Below are positions 1-11,990 of a stretch of 64,000 bases of DNA, piece after piece (position 1 is the first letter of the stretch; every line of letters begins with the position of its first letter). The notes under the pieces were generated by a model that worked only from the letters and a program-made list of their open reading frames with translations, was not told where the DNA came from and ran no database searches. Source of the DNA: Adineta steineri (Eukaryota; Rotifera; Eurotatoria; Adinetida; Adinetidae); the NCBI GenBank assembly GCA_905250115.1, contig CAJNOI010000255.1:38995-102994 (forward strand). The letters run 5' to 3'. The position numbers were made by a program, and so were the translations under genes.

Positions 1-3000
1 TTAACAACAAATAATGATGATTGGTTTATATTAACAAAAAAAGAATGGTCAGAAAATGCATCATTAGTACAATTTATGAATTCATTACAATTTTGTAATG
101 ATGTTATTCAAGTAAAGATTATTTTCATTTGAAAAAATTTTTCTTTATATATTTAATCAGATTGCTCATCCGAGTATTGGTCATCATCTTTTACAATATA
201 TTTATCATGGATTTCTTGTTCCTGTTCTTGGTCCGAGTATTCATCAAGTAAGCTTGTTTTTTTTTAAACCTATTTAATAAATTTCGGGTGCTTAAATTGA
301 TGAAAGCTTTTATGTGGCTATTTGGGTGCAAATTTCTTCTTTCATAGGATCTTCATGAAATACCAGTGAAATTTTCTGATTTACAACAGTTTTCGGTAAA
401 TATTGATTGAAATCAAAAAAATGTCAATATACGAACACAAAGATTGATTTTTCCTTGTTTTGTTGTTTCACCTTTCCTTTTGCACATCACCTTTTCTTTG
501 CATGAAAGTTTTCTTCTTTAGAATATTTTAGTTTTATTTAACAAATAATCTTCTAATTCTATTTTTTCTTCTTTATATAGAATACCATGGATGAAGTTAT
601 TGCAGCAACAGCTTATTTAGATTTATTCTTACGTACTGTTTATGAACCAGCTCTATTAAAAATTTTTTTAAAATTTATTCTCTGTGCTAAAATCGATGAA
701 ATTAGTTTATTGGATACATTGATTAATCGAATTAATTTTACAACAAAACTTGGTTTAGTTTCACTTGGATTATTTAATACATTGATTAATTTAAATTGTG
801 AAGATATTATGTATCGACTAATTTTTATGTATGTAAAAAAAAACGATTTATTTTGATTTATGTTTATTGAAATTTTTCTTAGGTATTTAATTCCATGTCG
901 ACATGTTATGTTAAGTCAACGACGTCATATAACTGATGTTGAAATTTATGGAAAAAATGCGGAAAAATTTCATACATTAAGACCATCATTTTCAAATAAA
1001 AATGATAATTCGGATAGTATCGAACAAGTACGATCAAAACAACTACGAGTCACTTTTGATCAACATAATGAATTAACTGAACGTTATGAATCTACATTTC
1101 CTGCTTATCTTGAAGTATAAAATTATTCTTTTAAATATTCTTCTTCACTGACTTTTCTTTTCATTTTAGGATGCACATTTTAATATTGCACGTTGCCGTA
1201 TTGCTTGTCGTTGTTGGACGGCACCGTATGATAGTGAAACACCATCTCCTGATGCAGTTATCGGAGAAATGGATTTAATTTCATTAGCAAGTAGTATATC
1301 ATCATTAAATAATGATAATAATAATAATAATACGCAAAAATCAAATAATATTTCAAATCCAAAACAATCAATAAATCTAGGAAAAAATGTTGCTATATCA
1401 AATGATTCTGGTATTCATGTCGATGGTTTAGATATGAATTCTCAAATAGAACATGTACAAAAAACAATAGAAAATTCATTTCAATTACCATCATGGCTCG
1501 CTAATAATCAACCTATACCAGATGAACTTCTTGCTAAACATTCAACAGTCAATCATTCAACTTATAATAATATTAATGAAGAAGATGATGATGATGATTA
1601 TGATCGTCCATCAGCATTTTATGCATTTTCATTTATTAATTCTCCAGGTGATCATGAAGATGCATGGTCTATTCAATCATTAAATACATCTAATAATCAT
1701 ATACGTGATGAAATTCAAACATGTGTTGATACACTTCATACTTGTTTAAATCATTTTCGTGAAATGAATGAACCAAAAAATGATATCGATGAAAATGTAA
1801 CAAATTTATTAAATGATTTAATTGATCAAATAGAAAATTCAATTGAAAATGAATCACAGGAAAATATAGAAAATTTTGTTGATATATCCTTAGATTCAAA
1901 TTTATTAAACGAATTATTTACAAAAAAATTAACATTTAATGAATATTTAATGTTACTTGATCGATTAATTGAAGATAAATATGCTAAAAATTCAACAAAA
2001 AAAGGTGAAAATTTATTAAATGAAATTCTTTTAATTGCTGAAGAAATTGAGCAATATCGAACAATAATTATTTCTGATAATAATGAACTAGATATTCAAC
2101 ATCCTTTACAATTTTTTTTATCAAATACACAATCAAATTATTCTATTATTTCATTTCTACCACAATCAACATCAATGGATATGTCATTATTAGTTGCAAA
2201 TGATCTATCAAATCAAACACAATCAAATCTTTTTACAACAAGTCTTCAACAACAACAAACATCTACAATTTCTGGTAAAACAGCTGATATTGGTATGTTT
2301 TTTAGAATTATTTAATAATAGACAAAAAAATGTTCTATATAGTTCTTTGTCTCTTGAGATATCTATTCGATTTCTCAGGAGATTTTTGCTATTTTATTAG
2401 AGAAAAAAGATCATTAGGGGATTTGTTTTCATATGATCGGAAAATAATAAATTAACGAATTACTTTGTAAAAAAAATGCTTCATTTGATTTACTTATATT
2501 CATTCAATAGTTTTACAGTTTGTAAATAATCATCTTACTACCGATTGTAAAAAAGAAATAATTTACTGAGGATCAAATTTTGATGAATGACATATTAATT
2601 TCGTCTTAATTAGTTGATATAGAGATGAGCCAACACACCCAACAGTGGCAGATTTAATGGGGGTGATCGCTCCCCTTCCGAATTTTTTTTTGATTTTTTA
2701 CAGCAAAAATGAACGAAAAAATAGGTTCACATTACTTCGATTGGATTCAATAGATAGCTTTTAGCCAAAATCGTCCCCTCCCCTTTCCAAAATTCTAGAT
2801 CCGCCACTGACATCCACCCTCAATTATACTAGAATATCTTCTTTATTGATTCAAGAATACAACAATAACTTTATGAAAACGTTTATCTATGTTGTTGTTT
2901 TGAAGCTTGTATCGAGCAGTACTAGAACTAATAATTTATTGCTTTTGTTATTGCAATTATAGATTCTATATAAAGATTGTAGGAAACGAACGTTTAGATT

Positions 3001-4143
3001 TTATCGAACAATTGTATATCCTATTATGTATTTATTTCTCTATAGGTCCATTTCTCCGAACAATATTTTCCAAATTAGAAAATATGTTACAAAATCCTTT
3101 ACATGTAAATCTTTTATTAACTGGTATAATCTCACGATTAGCACATTATTCTCAACCATTATTACGTTCATTATTATTGAATCATAGTCTTGTACTCGAA
3201 ACAAATGTCAAATCACTTTTTCAAGTAAAATGAATAATATTAAAAAGCAAAATTGTTTTTCTTAATATTATTGTTTTAGATTCTTTCAAATCTCAAATCA
3301 AAACTTGAAACCATTTCTCAAACATATAATGATTTTAATAATCTTGTTCAATTAGCTCATGAAACATTATATCAAAGAGAAAATAATACTAAAGTATATT
3401 TATTTTAATGTATATATATATATAAGTTATGTTTGTTTTTTCTTTAGGAATCTGAGGAATCATCTAGACGAACACGTTCTCCATCACGTACACGATCAAA
3501 ATCAGCTGATCCTGGAAAAGGTAAATAAACAAAACTAAAAAAAGATTTTCCTTCTATTACTTTTATTTCCAGAAGAAGAACGAGTTTTTTTTGAAATTCA
3601 ACAATTACCTATAAAAGGTTGTGCATGTACTATTATTTGCAGTTGATTTCTTGTATTTTTTTTATCTCGCATGTTTAGTTGTCATAATTTCCCATATTTT
3701 TTTCTCTAGTTTCCTACATTTGAAAGAAAAAGAAAAATTATTATTTATTTTTATTAATTTAGAACCTGTCTCAAAACGAACACGTATTATGAACTTTTTT
3801 CGTGGTCGTAGTCGAGTATCCGAAAGAGTAGATAATAATATCAAAGAACGTGATTATTCTCAAGTAACATTAATTGATAAAACATCGATGAAGTAATATG
3901 TTTAGAAATAAATTAAAATAAAATAATTTTTTCTTCTTAAGATTTATTAATATTCGTGAAAATCATCAATCTGTATCTGTAAGTGAATGGGATGATCCTA
4001 AAACACGTAATATTGCTTATTGTGCTGTTATATTTAATGAATTTCTCAAAGAACTTGCCGCTATTACATTAGAACATAGCGTACAACAATTTGATGATGA
4101 TCAAATATTTGACGATATTTCATCAATACAATTATTATATTAA
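1..4143 (+). CDS. FHIP/FAM160A-like protein, FTS-Hook-FHIP complex subunit (5' end outside window)
   Basis: The C-terminal part of a protein of the FTS-Hook-interacting family, which links dynein-dynactin cargo adaptors to endosomes. Exons read in one frame: 1-111, 161-247, 581-828, 883-1114, 1170-2292, 3046-3224, 3280-3393, 3448-3520, 3573-3617, 3763-3892, 3942-4143. All junctions are GT-AG and keep phase. Family landmarks are the block around LIPCRHVMLSQR, the helix block VNLLLTGIISRLAHYSQPLL, and the C-terminal YCAVIFNEFLKELAAI. The 1170-2292 exon is Asn/Ser/Asp-rich, as in the family's disordered insert. Two exons near 3448-3880 are Arg/Ser-rich. The intron 2293-3045 is much longer than its neighbours and carries a small DNA element. 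Family assignment is firm; whether it matches FHIP1A or FHIP1B cannot be told. Confidence 0.87.
2643..2809. mobile_element. Non-autonomous hAT-like element inside an FHIP intron
   Basis: The ends are inverted copies: CAGTGGCAGATTTA on the left and, read on the other strand, CAGTGGCGGATCTAG on the right. The 8 bases outside each end (acacccaa and acatccac) match at 6 of 8 positions, as expected for an aged 8-bp hAT target duplication. There is no coding capacity. Length is 167 bp. The hAT assignment rests on terminus type and duplication length. Confidence 0.6.
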
Positions 4144-4749
4144 ATATTTTTTTTCTGTTCTTATAATTCATTTACGATCATAATCTGAATATATTTTTCT
4201 ATCAATCGGTAATAATCCCTCATATGTTCTGTTATGTATTTATGAAATTGTAATATTTATTTGTCAAAAGAAGAAGAAGATGATATTGTGTTCTTTTTTT
4301 TTATATTATATGTATTTATTAGATAAGAAGACAAAAAAAATAGATACTTATTATTGGAGATTTATTTGAATAATGATGAGAATATTATATTCAATCATGT
4401 TTGTTTTTTCTTTCTTTTTGATTATTGATAAATATGCAGAATCTCTTATATAAACTTAGAAGATAATTGTTGATTAAAAGGTTAGAGTTCCAAGTTCGAA
4501 AAAATCAACCTTCGTAGTCTATATATGTTTAAGTCCTTGGTTTGATAATAATGTATACAATTTCTAAAATATGTCAGAAGTGAGACATACGAAGGATATT
4601 AGATAGAATACTTGAGAGAGAAGCTCCTTCATTAGTCCGTATTCATTTGCACTATCATTACAAACAATTCTTATATATATATATATATATCAACACGTTT
4701 AAAAAGTAAATTTAAAATCAAGAAACTTGTAAGTAATTAGAGACATCAA
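4144..4749. other. Intergenic spacer, no gene seen
   Basis: AT-rich spacer between FHIP and the GPCR gene. It has a short (AT)n run near 4673-4690. Nothing coding was seen on either strand. Confidence 0.6.
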
Positions 4750-5739
4750 ATGAAAAATCATTTTAATGGAACGAATATTTCCTTAAAAATCTTTTCATTT
4801 TTTATTATTTATTATCCATTAATATTAATTATTCTTGGTACTATATTAAATCTTTTAACATTTATTATTCTCTGTCGAACAACATTTAAAAATGCAAGAA
4901 AACGACCAACAATTCATTATATGCGTACAATAGCTATATTTGATATATTAATATTATATGGATGGAATTTAGATCAATATCTTGAAAGAACAATTGGTAT
5001 TAAAATGACAAATTATTCAGTAATATCATGTAAAATATTTACATTTTTAAATTATTTTATTTATCATGTATCAGCATGGTTACGTGTATTTATTTGTTTT
5101 GATCGTTATTTATCATTAAGTCGTTTACATCGAACATGGTTTAGTATATCAAAAAATGTTCTAATTCTTATTAGTTTTCTAATGCTAAGTTTTATTTTAA
5201 TTAATTTACATATATTTCCTTTTGTTTGTTATTATGAAAATGATCAAGTTAATACTGAATCACGTTATTATACAATCTATCCAATGTGGGATCGTGTTAA
5301 TTTAATTATATATAATTGTCTTCCATTTTCATTTATGATTATATTTAATAGTGGAATTATTTATCATTTAATTTTATTACGACGTATAAGTACAGTAAGA
5401 AAAACTTCTCGAATACAACATCGATCAATTTCAATCACATTACTTTTAACAACATGTTTATTTTTTCTAATGACAACACCAGTTTCAATTGCATATGCAT
5501 ATTTTTCACATAGAAATGAACATATTTTATATGCACTTGATTCAATTCTTTATACTTATCATATTTTAGGTTTTCCTGTTTATTTTTTAACATTTAGAGA
5601 ATTTCGAAGAGAATTTTTCAAATTAATTACATTATATAATTGTCGAAAATGTAAAAATTTATCAACAATACATCATGATACACCTATTAAAAATGTTGTA
5701 AATCATTTATTTATAATATCTGATACATCTTTAAAATAG
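4750..5739 (+). CDS. Orphan rhodopsin-like GPCR (7TM), intronless
   Basis: A 329-residue protein with seven hydrophobic segments near residues 13-40, 55-76, 92-118, 137-162, 178-205, 223-247 and 256-280. TM3 ends in FDRY, a variant of the class A DRY motif that couples G proteins. A Cys before TM3 (SCKIF) and one in the second extracellular loop (FVCYY) can form the usual disulphide. The TM7 NPxxY motif is replaced by GFPVYFL. Asn sites lie in the N-terminus. The gene has no intron, unlike its neighbours, which suggests a retrocopied or expanded receptor family. The ligand is unknown. Confidence 0.8.
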   Translation: MKNHFNGTNISLKIFSFFIIYYPLILIILGTILNLLTFIILCRTTFKNARKRPTIHYMRTIAIFDILILYGWNLDQYLERTIGIKMTNYSVISCKIFTFLNYFIYHVSAWLRVFICFDRYLSLSRLHRTWFSISKNVLILISFLMLSFILINLHIFPFVCYYENDQVNTESRYYTIYPMWDRVNLIIYNCLPFSFMIIFNSGIIYHLILLRRISTVRKTSRIQHRSISITLLLTTCLFFLMTTPVSIAYAYFSHRNEHILYALDSILYTYHILGFPVYFLTFREFRREFFKLITLYNCRKCKNLSTIHHDTPIKNVVNHLFIISDTSLK

Positions 5740-6167
5740 AAAATAAATACTTTAAAAATTATTAACATTTTTTATTCTATAAAATATCGTAAATATTTCA
5801 TTTAATTCATATAGAATAATATAAGTTTTACTTTGTAAAGACTTTATAACCAAGGGTGGGCGGCACTAGTCTTTGCCCGGGCACCGGCAGAAAATAACCT
5901 AATAATTACCATCATTTACACTACTTTTTACACATTGTTTTCAAGGATCATAGGGCAGCCGCAATTTTTTGGTTACGCTACTAGGTGCAATCTTTCAACA
6001 GATTATCGATCAATTATTATACTAGTTTAGAAAAAGGTACTTTTGATATTTATATACGAAAATCTGCTTGCATTTTTCTATTTCATAACAAAAGGTTACT
6101 CATAGATGTAGTCATGAATAAAACTATGGAAATTTGTCAGACGAATTTTCTATATCGTTTTGTATTA
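5740..6167. other. Spacer with a GC-rich patch of possible transposon origin
   Basis: No gene seen. A GC-rich stretch at about 5850-5975 (gggtgggcggcactag, then cccgggcaccggc, ending with cagccgcaattttttgg) contrasts with the AT-rich surroundings. It may be a decayed element, but no clean terminal repeats were found. Confidence 0.4.
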
Positions 6168-6726
6168 CAGTAAAACCTCCCTAATATGAACACCATCGGG
6201 ATCGAAAAAAAGTATTCACTATAGAGAGCTAACATATAACATAGCCTGAAATGGAAGAAATCTTAGAATATTTGCTTATACCTTTATAGTAGAGAAACAT
6301 CCGAGTATCTATTCTATTATTCATTTATTATTAGTTAAATGATTTTAATAAAAAAAATCGAACTACAATACAAAAACGAGTAGCTGCCTAATTCGAGTTC
6401 GAATATAAGTGGATATTAAAAAAAGAAAAGTTAATACCTATTCTTATATATTTTACAGTGAAACTAAAACTGAATCTATTCCTAAATTTCACCATTTATT
6501 TTCGAATTCGAACCAGGCAGCTCATCAAAACATATGACAGAAAGTAGAAAGAGATCAAAAAAAACGTTGTATATATGTACACATTGAAGAGGTGACAATA
6601 CCAGACCGGTCCGAAAAAAAGCGTTCACTGTTCAGAATAAAAAGATGTCCATATTGGAGAAATGCATTTCCAGCAAAAGTCGCTCCGTCGGATCTGAGAC
6701 CGTTCATAAAACAGACGATTTTACTG
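6168..6726. mobile_element. Pogo/Tc1-like non-autonomous element with TA target duplication
   Basis: The left end is CAGTAAAACCTCC. The right end read in reverse complement is CAGTAAAATCGTC. Both are flanked directly by TA (6166-6167 and 6727-6728). Inside are related blocks GGGATCGAAAAAAAGTATTCAC and, near 6605, a copy with CGAAAAAAAGCGTTCACTG. There is no long open frame, so it is non-autonomous, 559 bp long. The TA duplication and CAGTA-type ends fit the Tc1/mariner-pogo group. Confidence 0.65.
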
Positions 6727-6861
6727 TAATTCTATCAATTGCGAATATGAGAAAATATATTGAATATAATTTATTTATCTGAACTTAGAAGAAAAAAACA
6801 AAATTTATTTTTAATAATTATTAAAGCTTAACAAGTGCAAAAAAAAGGAAATGTACAAATG

Positions 6862-7640
6862 TTAATAAGAACAAAATTCATTTGATGATAAACAATGATT
6901 CATATCCATCGTACAATCACCTGTACTTGTTGTTGCTATTGGATCAAGTCCAATCATTTCAACTTCATTTTTAAATATATCTAATAAATGTTCAATATCA
7001 TCTGTATAGATATTTTCATGTTCAATCATTTGAATTGGTTCATTAAAATTTGTTGGCATATGAACAGTTGGTAATGTATCTGAAAGTGATGGATCATTTT
7101 TAAGTAACATATATCGAGATGTTCGTTGTTGTTGCTGTTGTGTCGATGGTTGTGAATAATCAAAATAGAATGATTCAGATGATAATGATTGTGTAGGATA
7201 AATAGGAAGAATTTGTTCAGAATGAAAACGTTTTGTCTGATGATGATGATATGATGATGTTGTTGATGAATCAAATTTACGTTTTGATGTTTGATTATGA
7301 TATGATTGATGAGAATAGTATTGATTCTCTTCATTTGAATATTGATGATTATGAGTAAATGCCGGTATTGATGAACGTATTGTTTGACCATTAACAACTG
7401 TAAATGGTTTATTTATTCGTTCAATTTTTTTATTTTTATTTTCATGATTATTATATTCATGTGATGTTGAATAACGTTGTTGTTGTTGTTGTTTAGTATT
7501 ATTCATTTGTATAAGCCATGATAAATCAGTTAAATCATCATCAATTTGTACAGATTTATTTTCAATCTTAAAAGAAAAGAAAAGAAAAGAAAAAATATTT
7601 TTATTTTTCTTGAAAAGTAACTTACTGTTGCAACTGGCAT
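6862..7640 (-). CDS. Gln/Asn/His-rich short protein of unknown function
   Basis: Two exons, 7626-7640 (the first five codons) and 6862-7566, joined in phase across a 59-bp intron; 239 residues. After the start the protein reads IDDDLTDLSWLIQ, an acidic/hydrophobic motif. A polyQ run, His- and Asn-rich low-complexity sequence and an acidic C-terminal segment (DDIEHLLDIF) follow. The DDxLTxLxWL pattern recalls the region outside the DNA-binding domain in some forkhead proteins, but no forkhead domain is present, so this is only a hint. The composition suits a disordered nuclear regulator. The chosen start is the only ATG that joins in phase to the long exon. Confidence 0.6.
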
Positions 7641-9019
7641 TTGTTCAATTGTTAAGATATTTATTTCTGTCTATGTATATAACACCTTCAGTCTATTTAA
7701 ATATGAAAATTCTTTTTTTTCTTTTTCTTCTCTTTTCGTTTATTATATAATATAGTACTGAGTGGTATGTATATCGATTGAATAGCTTAAGATAATGATT
7801 GTTGCTGCTCATAGTGATGATGTCATATATTTTTTTGTCTTTCGATGAAATAGAAATGAATATGAGCCGATTGTTGTATTGAAAGATAACAGTGTTATCA
7901 TTATGAATATAATGGAAAGGAATTTTTTGTATATGATTAGAAATCTAATGAGTGATAATTTATTTGGTATGTACAAGAAAAGATTTTTAAATAAAATTCC
8001 AAGAGTGTTTATCTTGAAATATAATCAGTTTAATGAGAAGTTTTCTAGCACAAAAATTACATAGAACATTTATAATCTTATTAGTTAGAGTAGAAAACAT
8101 TAGATATTCGAATAGTTATTTTTTCTTGATAGAAATAAAATCAATGAAACAACTTCTTCTTATAATATCTGCTTGAGTACTTTAAATACTCTTTCCGAAA
8201 CAAATAATATATTGTATTATTTCTTCGAATATGGCTTAGACATCCATGTTCTTTGCATGTCATCATATTAGTTTTCTTTATTATCATAAAATGATCCCGA
8301 TAGATTTTCTATTTAAATATTTACTTCTATATCTTCGTTATTATTCTTCTCGTTCAAAAATAATTAAACTAAGAGGAATCTTTTAATGAAAAACTCTATT
8401 AGGAATTGTCTCATTTAATTTAAAAGAAAATATATGTCAAGGAAAAAAAAAAAACCTCGGTCGCTCTTATTTTAATTAAACAATTAGACGTACTACTTTC
8501 CATTTTCTTTTTGAAGAGATCCGTTCCATATTAACCTCATATCTTTGATTACGACACTATATTTTTCTGCTAATTTCAATCTTTAGTATATTGCACAGTC
8601 ATATATAACGCTTCTCTTTCATCAGAAGTTGTATTCGAACAACCACTTTGTTTTAATGACATTTATAATCACATTGCATGTTTTTGTTTTTTCTCTTCTA
8701 TGAATACAAATAAATTTGAACGTCCTATTAGATAGATAGATAGGACTATTTGAGTTTTGTTTGTTACTGTTCAAGACTATGTTTATTATTTTAATAAATA
8801 AATACTTATATGTATATAATAAGCAAATGAACAATAAGTGACTCGTATTGGTGAAAATAAATACGTTTTTTTGTTTTCTTAATGTTAGAATTATTAGTAA
8901 ATAAAGTAGATTGATGCACACACAAAAACAAAATGATAAAGAGAAAAGACGTGCAAGTGACATATAGAGAAGAAAAAAAAAGAAAAGTGATTATTCATAG
9001 TTTTAAATGTCTTTATTGA
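7641..9019. other. Intergenic spacer, no gene seen
   Basis: AT-rich spacer between two minus-strand genes. Several short open stretches have no intron signals, family motifs or coding bias. Confidence 0.5.
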
Positions 9020-9348
9020 TTAATCTTTATATGCTCGTTGAAATTCTAGAAGAAGAGAAGAAAAAAAATATCAAGAATTTTATTTGAAAAATAAATATAT
9101 ATGTATACCTTCAAATGTTACGAGACCATCTTTATCCGAATCAATAGCAGTAAATGCTTTGCTAATAGCAGTATCATCCTTATTTGCTTTTGAATAATAT
9201 GCACGAAATTCTTCTAAAGTTATATGACCATCTTTATCCTAGAAACAAAAAAAACAATAAATTTAATTTTTATTAAGAATAATCTTACTCCATCAAGTCG
9301 ATCGAATTCAGATCGAAGATCATCCGATGAACCTTTTGTTGCTGACAT
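9020..9348 (-). CDS. Small two-EF-hand calcium-binding protein
   Basis: Three exons (9289-9348, 9109-9238, 9020-9045) join in phase to give 71 residues. Two canonical 12-residue EF loops are visible: DGDKDGHITLEE at about residues 19-30, and DSDKDGLVTFEE near 53-64. Both have Asp at positions 1, 3 and 5, Gly at 6 and Glu at 12, so both should bind calcium. No signal peptide or further domain is present. It resembles half of a calmodulin. Introns interrupt both EF loops: the first after its second residue, the second within its last codon. The family cannot be named more closely. Confidence 0.85.
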
Positions 9349-10600
9349 GTTTTGAACGAAAAGAAATTAAATAATAGAAAGAAATTATCTAGAAATTAAA
9401 AAAAACACAATTGCTCTTATATTTATACTATCCTGCATGGATTTTTACTCTTAACATTCGTACTATATACTTCTCTTGTAAAAAAAAAGAGTTAAGTTAT
9501 ATGTTAGTCTTCATTTGTTTCCTTTTTATATATCCTTCTCTCTCTCTCTCTCTTTCTCTTTTTTCTCTCTTATTCTAGTTTTCTAGTAAAAAAAGCGTTC
9601 CGGGAAAAACGTATTGAGAAAATGACGATCGTGTGTTGTTCTTAAAATATCCCTTATACTACCGATAAAACACTAGTTTACTCGGTATATATAGTCAATC
9701 TTATCGACATTCATTTGTATGTGTAGACAAAGAAGAAAAAAAAAAGAAAAATAACTAATTTACGTTCAATCCATTTTCTAACACTACCGTCTGTTCTTTC
9801 TCAAATCTAAAATTCTCTGTTATTGTTTTTCTTCAAAATAATCTTGTATTACCTTGTCATACTATCGAGATGATTTCCAATTAGATTTAATTAATTATTT
9901 ATTTTATTATTACTCACAAATTTATTTGTTATCTTGATAATATATTCATTGTTAAGATAAAAATAATTTTTTTTTTCTCTCCATAGAAAAGATTAGACGA
10001 AAAGATATATATACATTTTTTTTTGATTATAGAAGTAATGCTTTGTTCTTAATGTTCAAGATGACAGGAAGAACACTAGTACTCTCAAGTGACATTTCAA
10101 ATTGAATGAGCGATCGATTTTTATCATATAATATAGCTTCTAGCGTTTTGATTTTATTTGAAATCATACCGGATATCATTAAAAAGAAATCAAACTCATT
10201 TCACTTGTTGAGTTTTTCAAAATAACGATAAAAAAAACATAAAATGATAAATATCGAGAGACTAAACAAATGTTTTTCACAAACTGATCAATTATTTACA
10301 AAGTCTTGATAAATGCTGAAGAAAAAAAAATCTTTTGATTTATCTCATATACATTGTTCAACATTTATTACAAGAATAGATTCTTGGTATTAATAGAATT
10401 TAAATGAAAAGAATCATATTACTGAATTATCGTATGTCGAAAACTGTTCTTTAATGAAAAAAAAATTGTAGTAAATTTTATTTTCAAATAGATGTCGTAT
10501 GATATGATTGGATAGAGAGTCTGTTACTATGACGTTATAAAACAGAATGATGCTTTGATTAAGCATTCGCATATGAAATTAAATATTTAACTTAAACATC
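9349..10600. other. Intergenic spacer with a CT-rich tract
   Basis: No gene seen. A (CT)n-rich tract lies at about 9536-9570. The spacer separates the divergently transcribed EF-hand and TEX47-like genes, so promoters for both should lie here. Confidence 0.5.
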
Positions 10601-11738
10601 ATGACTCAAGTACGAAATAAACGTCGAAATGAACGTCTTAGACCAGCACATGATATAATTGGTGGTGAAAACCATAATGATTATCCTACTCAAACATTAT
10701 TCGAAGAAATTAAAGAAAAAAAAGTATATTATATTTAAAATAATATTTATTCGATATTTAAAATATTGTATTTAGTTGCCATTTGTAAGTAATATTGTTA
10801 TCATCGGTCGTTTACGAGATACTTGGGATAAACAATCTGAACTTGGAGGTTTGAATTATTCGTTTTTTTGTGTAAATTTAACTTTTGTTTATAGAGTATT
10901 ATCAAAAATTTATAAGTTCATTATCAAGTATTATTGAAAAAGGTCTTGAACATCATGAACATAATACACCGGATAGCTATAATACGCAACATGCTACTGG
11001 TCTCTTACTTATTTTTCCAACTCTTTTTGTTCATTGTCTTGAAGTAACAAATCCAGCATTAAAACTTGTTCTTGAAGATCTTAATCAATCAATTAATACT
11101 CAAGATGGGCTTATTCGAGAAGCATCTATTCTTAATATATCATATAATGTTTGTACTTTTAACAAAAATATTACAATTAAATTTTGTTTTTTTTCTTCTA
11201 TTAAGATTAAAACACGTATTTATCCAAATTGGACTTTTAAAAGTATTAAATTAGCTGTTGAAGACCTTGATGCTCAACCGGCGGAAACAACAGAAACAAT
11301 TGCATTAGAAGTTCTTGGTAAATTATTACGATTAGCTAAATATCAAGCGGAAGAACGACAACGAAATGTAATACTTAAATATTTAATTATAATTTTCAAT
11401 ATTGTATTTCTTTTACTAAAGGAACGACCTGTTGATATTCTTGCAAATATTGATCAACAACGAGCTGATCTACTACCTAATCAAGGTAACCATATAAATT
11501 TTCTTTTTTTTTCTTGATAATTAAAATTTCTTTTAAGCAAATATTAATTATCTTCTTAAACAACCAATTTTTCGAACAGCAGATGATATTCTTAAAAATT
11601 ATAAACGTCCAGTGAATATTCGATTCGAAAGTGGTAAGTAAAATTATTTCCTTATTAAATTACTTATAACATTATCTATCTCTATTTTTAGATTTAACTG
11701 CACCACCTACTCATCGATTATTTCCAATCACTTTTTAA
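10601..11738 (+). CDS. TEX47 homologue (testis-expressed protein 47 family)
   Basis: Seven exons: 10601-10723, 10776-10848, 10895-11148, 11206-11367, 11422-11485, 11538-11633, 11692-11738. All junctions are GT-AG and hold one frame. The family core is recognisable: EYYQKFISSL, then ATGLLLIFPTLFVHCLE, then SYNIKTRIYPNW after splicing, and a C-terminal KNYKRPVNIRFESDLTAPP. The mammalian protein is testis-enriched and of unknown biochemical role; a BLUF-like fold has been proposed, from memory. If the host is an all-female bdelloid, expression elsewhere, for example in ciliated tissue, would be expected. The start ATG is the first in frame, with a charged N-terminus that is not conserved. Confidence 0.82.
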
Positions 11739-11943
11739 CTATTGCTCTATTTTTTATTACTAATTATGTTCGTTTTTCGTCTTTTTTTTGCGTCATAATA
11801 AATGAAAAACCATTCAAAACAAAAGTCACGAATACTTATTGTGTAAAACCTAAACCCGTATTTTATCGTTCGTAGTAATAATAGATCGGCGTCATTCTAC
11901 GATAAAATTAGTAATATATGACGTCAATCGATTGTAATCAATG

Positions 11944-11951
11944 ATATATAA
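11944..11951 (+). promoter_or_regulatory. TATA-like element upstream of the VWA7-like gene
   Basis: ATATATAA lies about 45 bp before the start codon at 11991. Spacing and orientation fit a core promoter with a very short leader. AT richness makes chance matches common. Confidence 0.3.
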
Positions 11952-11990
11952 ATATTGGATTGATTGAGATAGTAGTAACTCAATAATAAA

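Noticed and set aside
2194..2400. Short frame overlapping the FHIP exon end
   Set aside because: It is another frame of the FHIP exon running into intron sequence.
8622..8963. 113-codon open frame on the minus strand
   Set aside because: It has no family motif and a composition driven by AT-rich sequence. No splice partners or start context support it.
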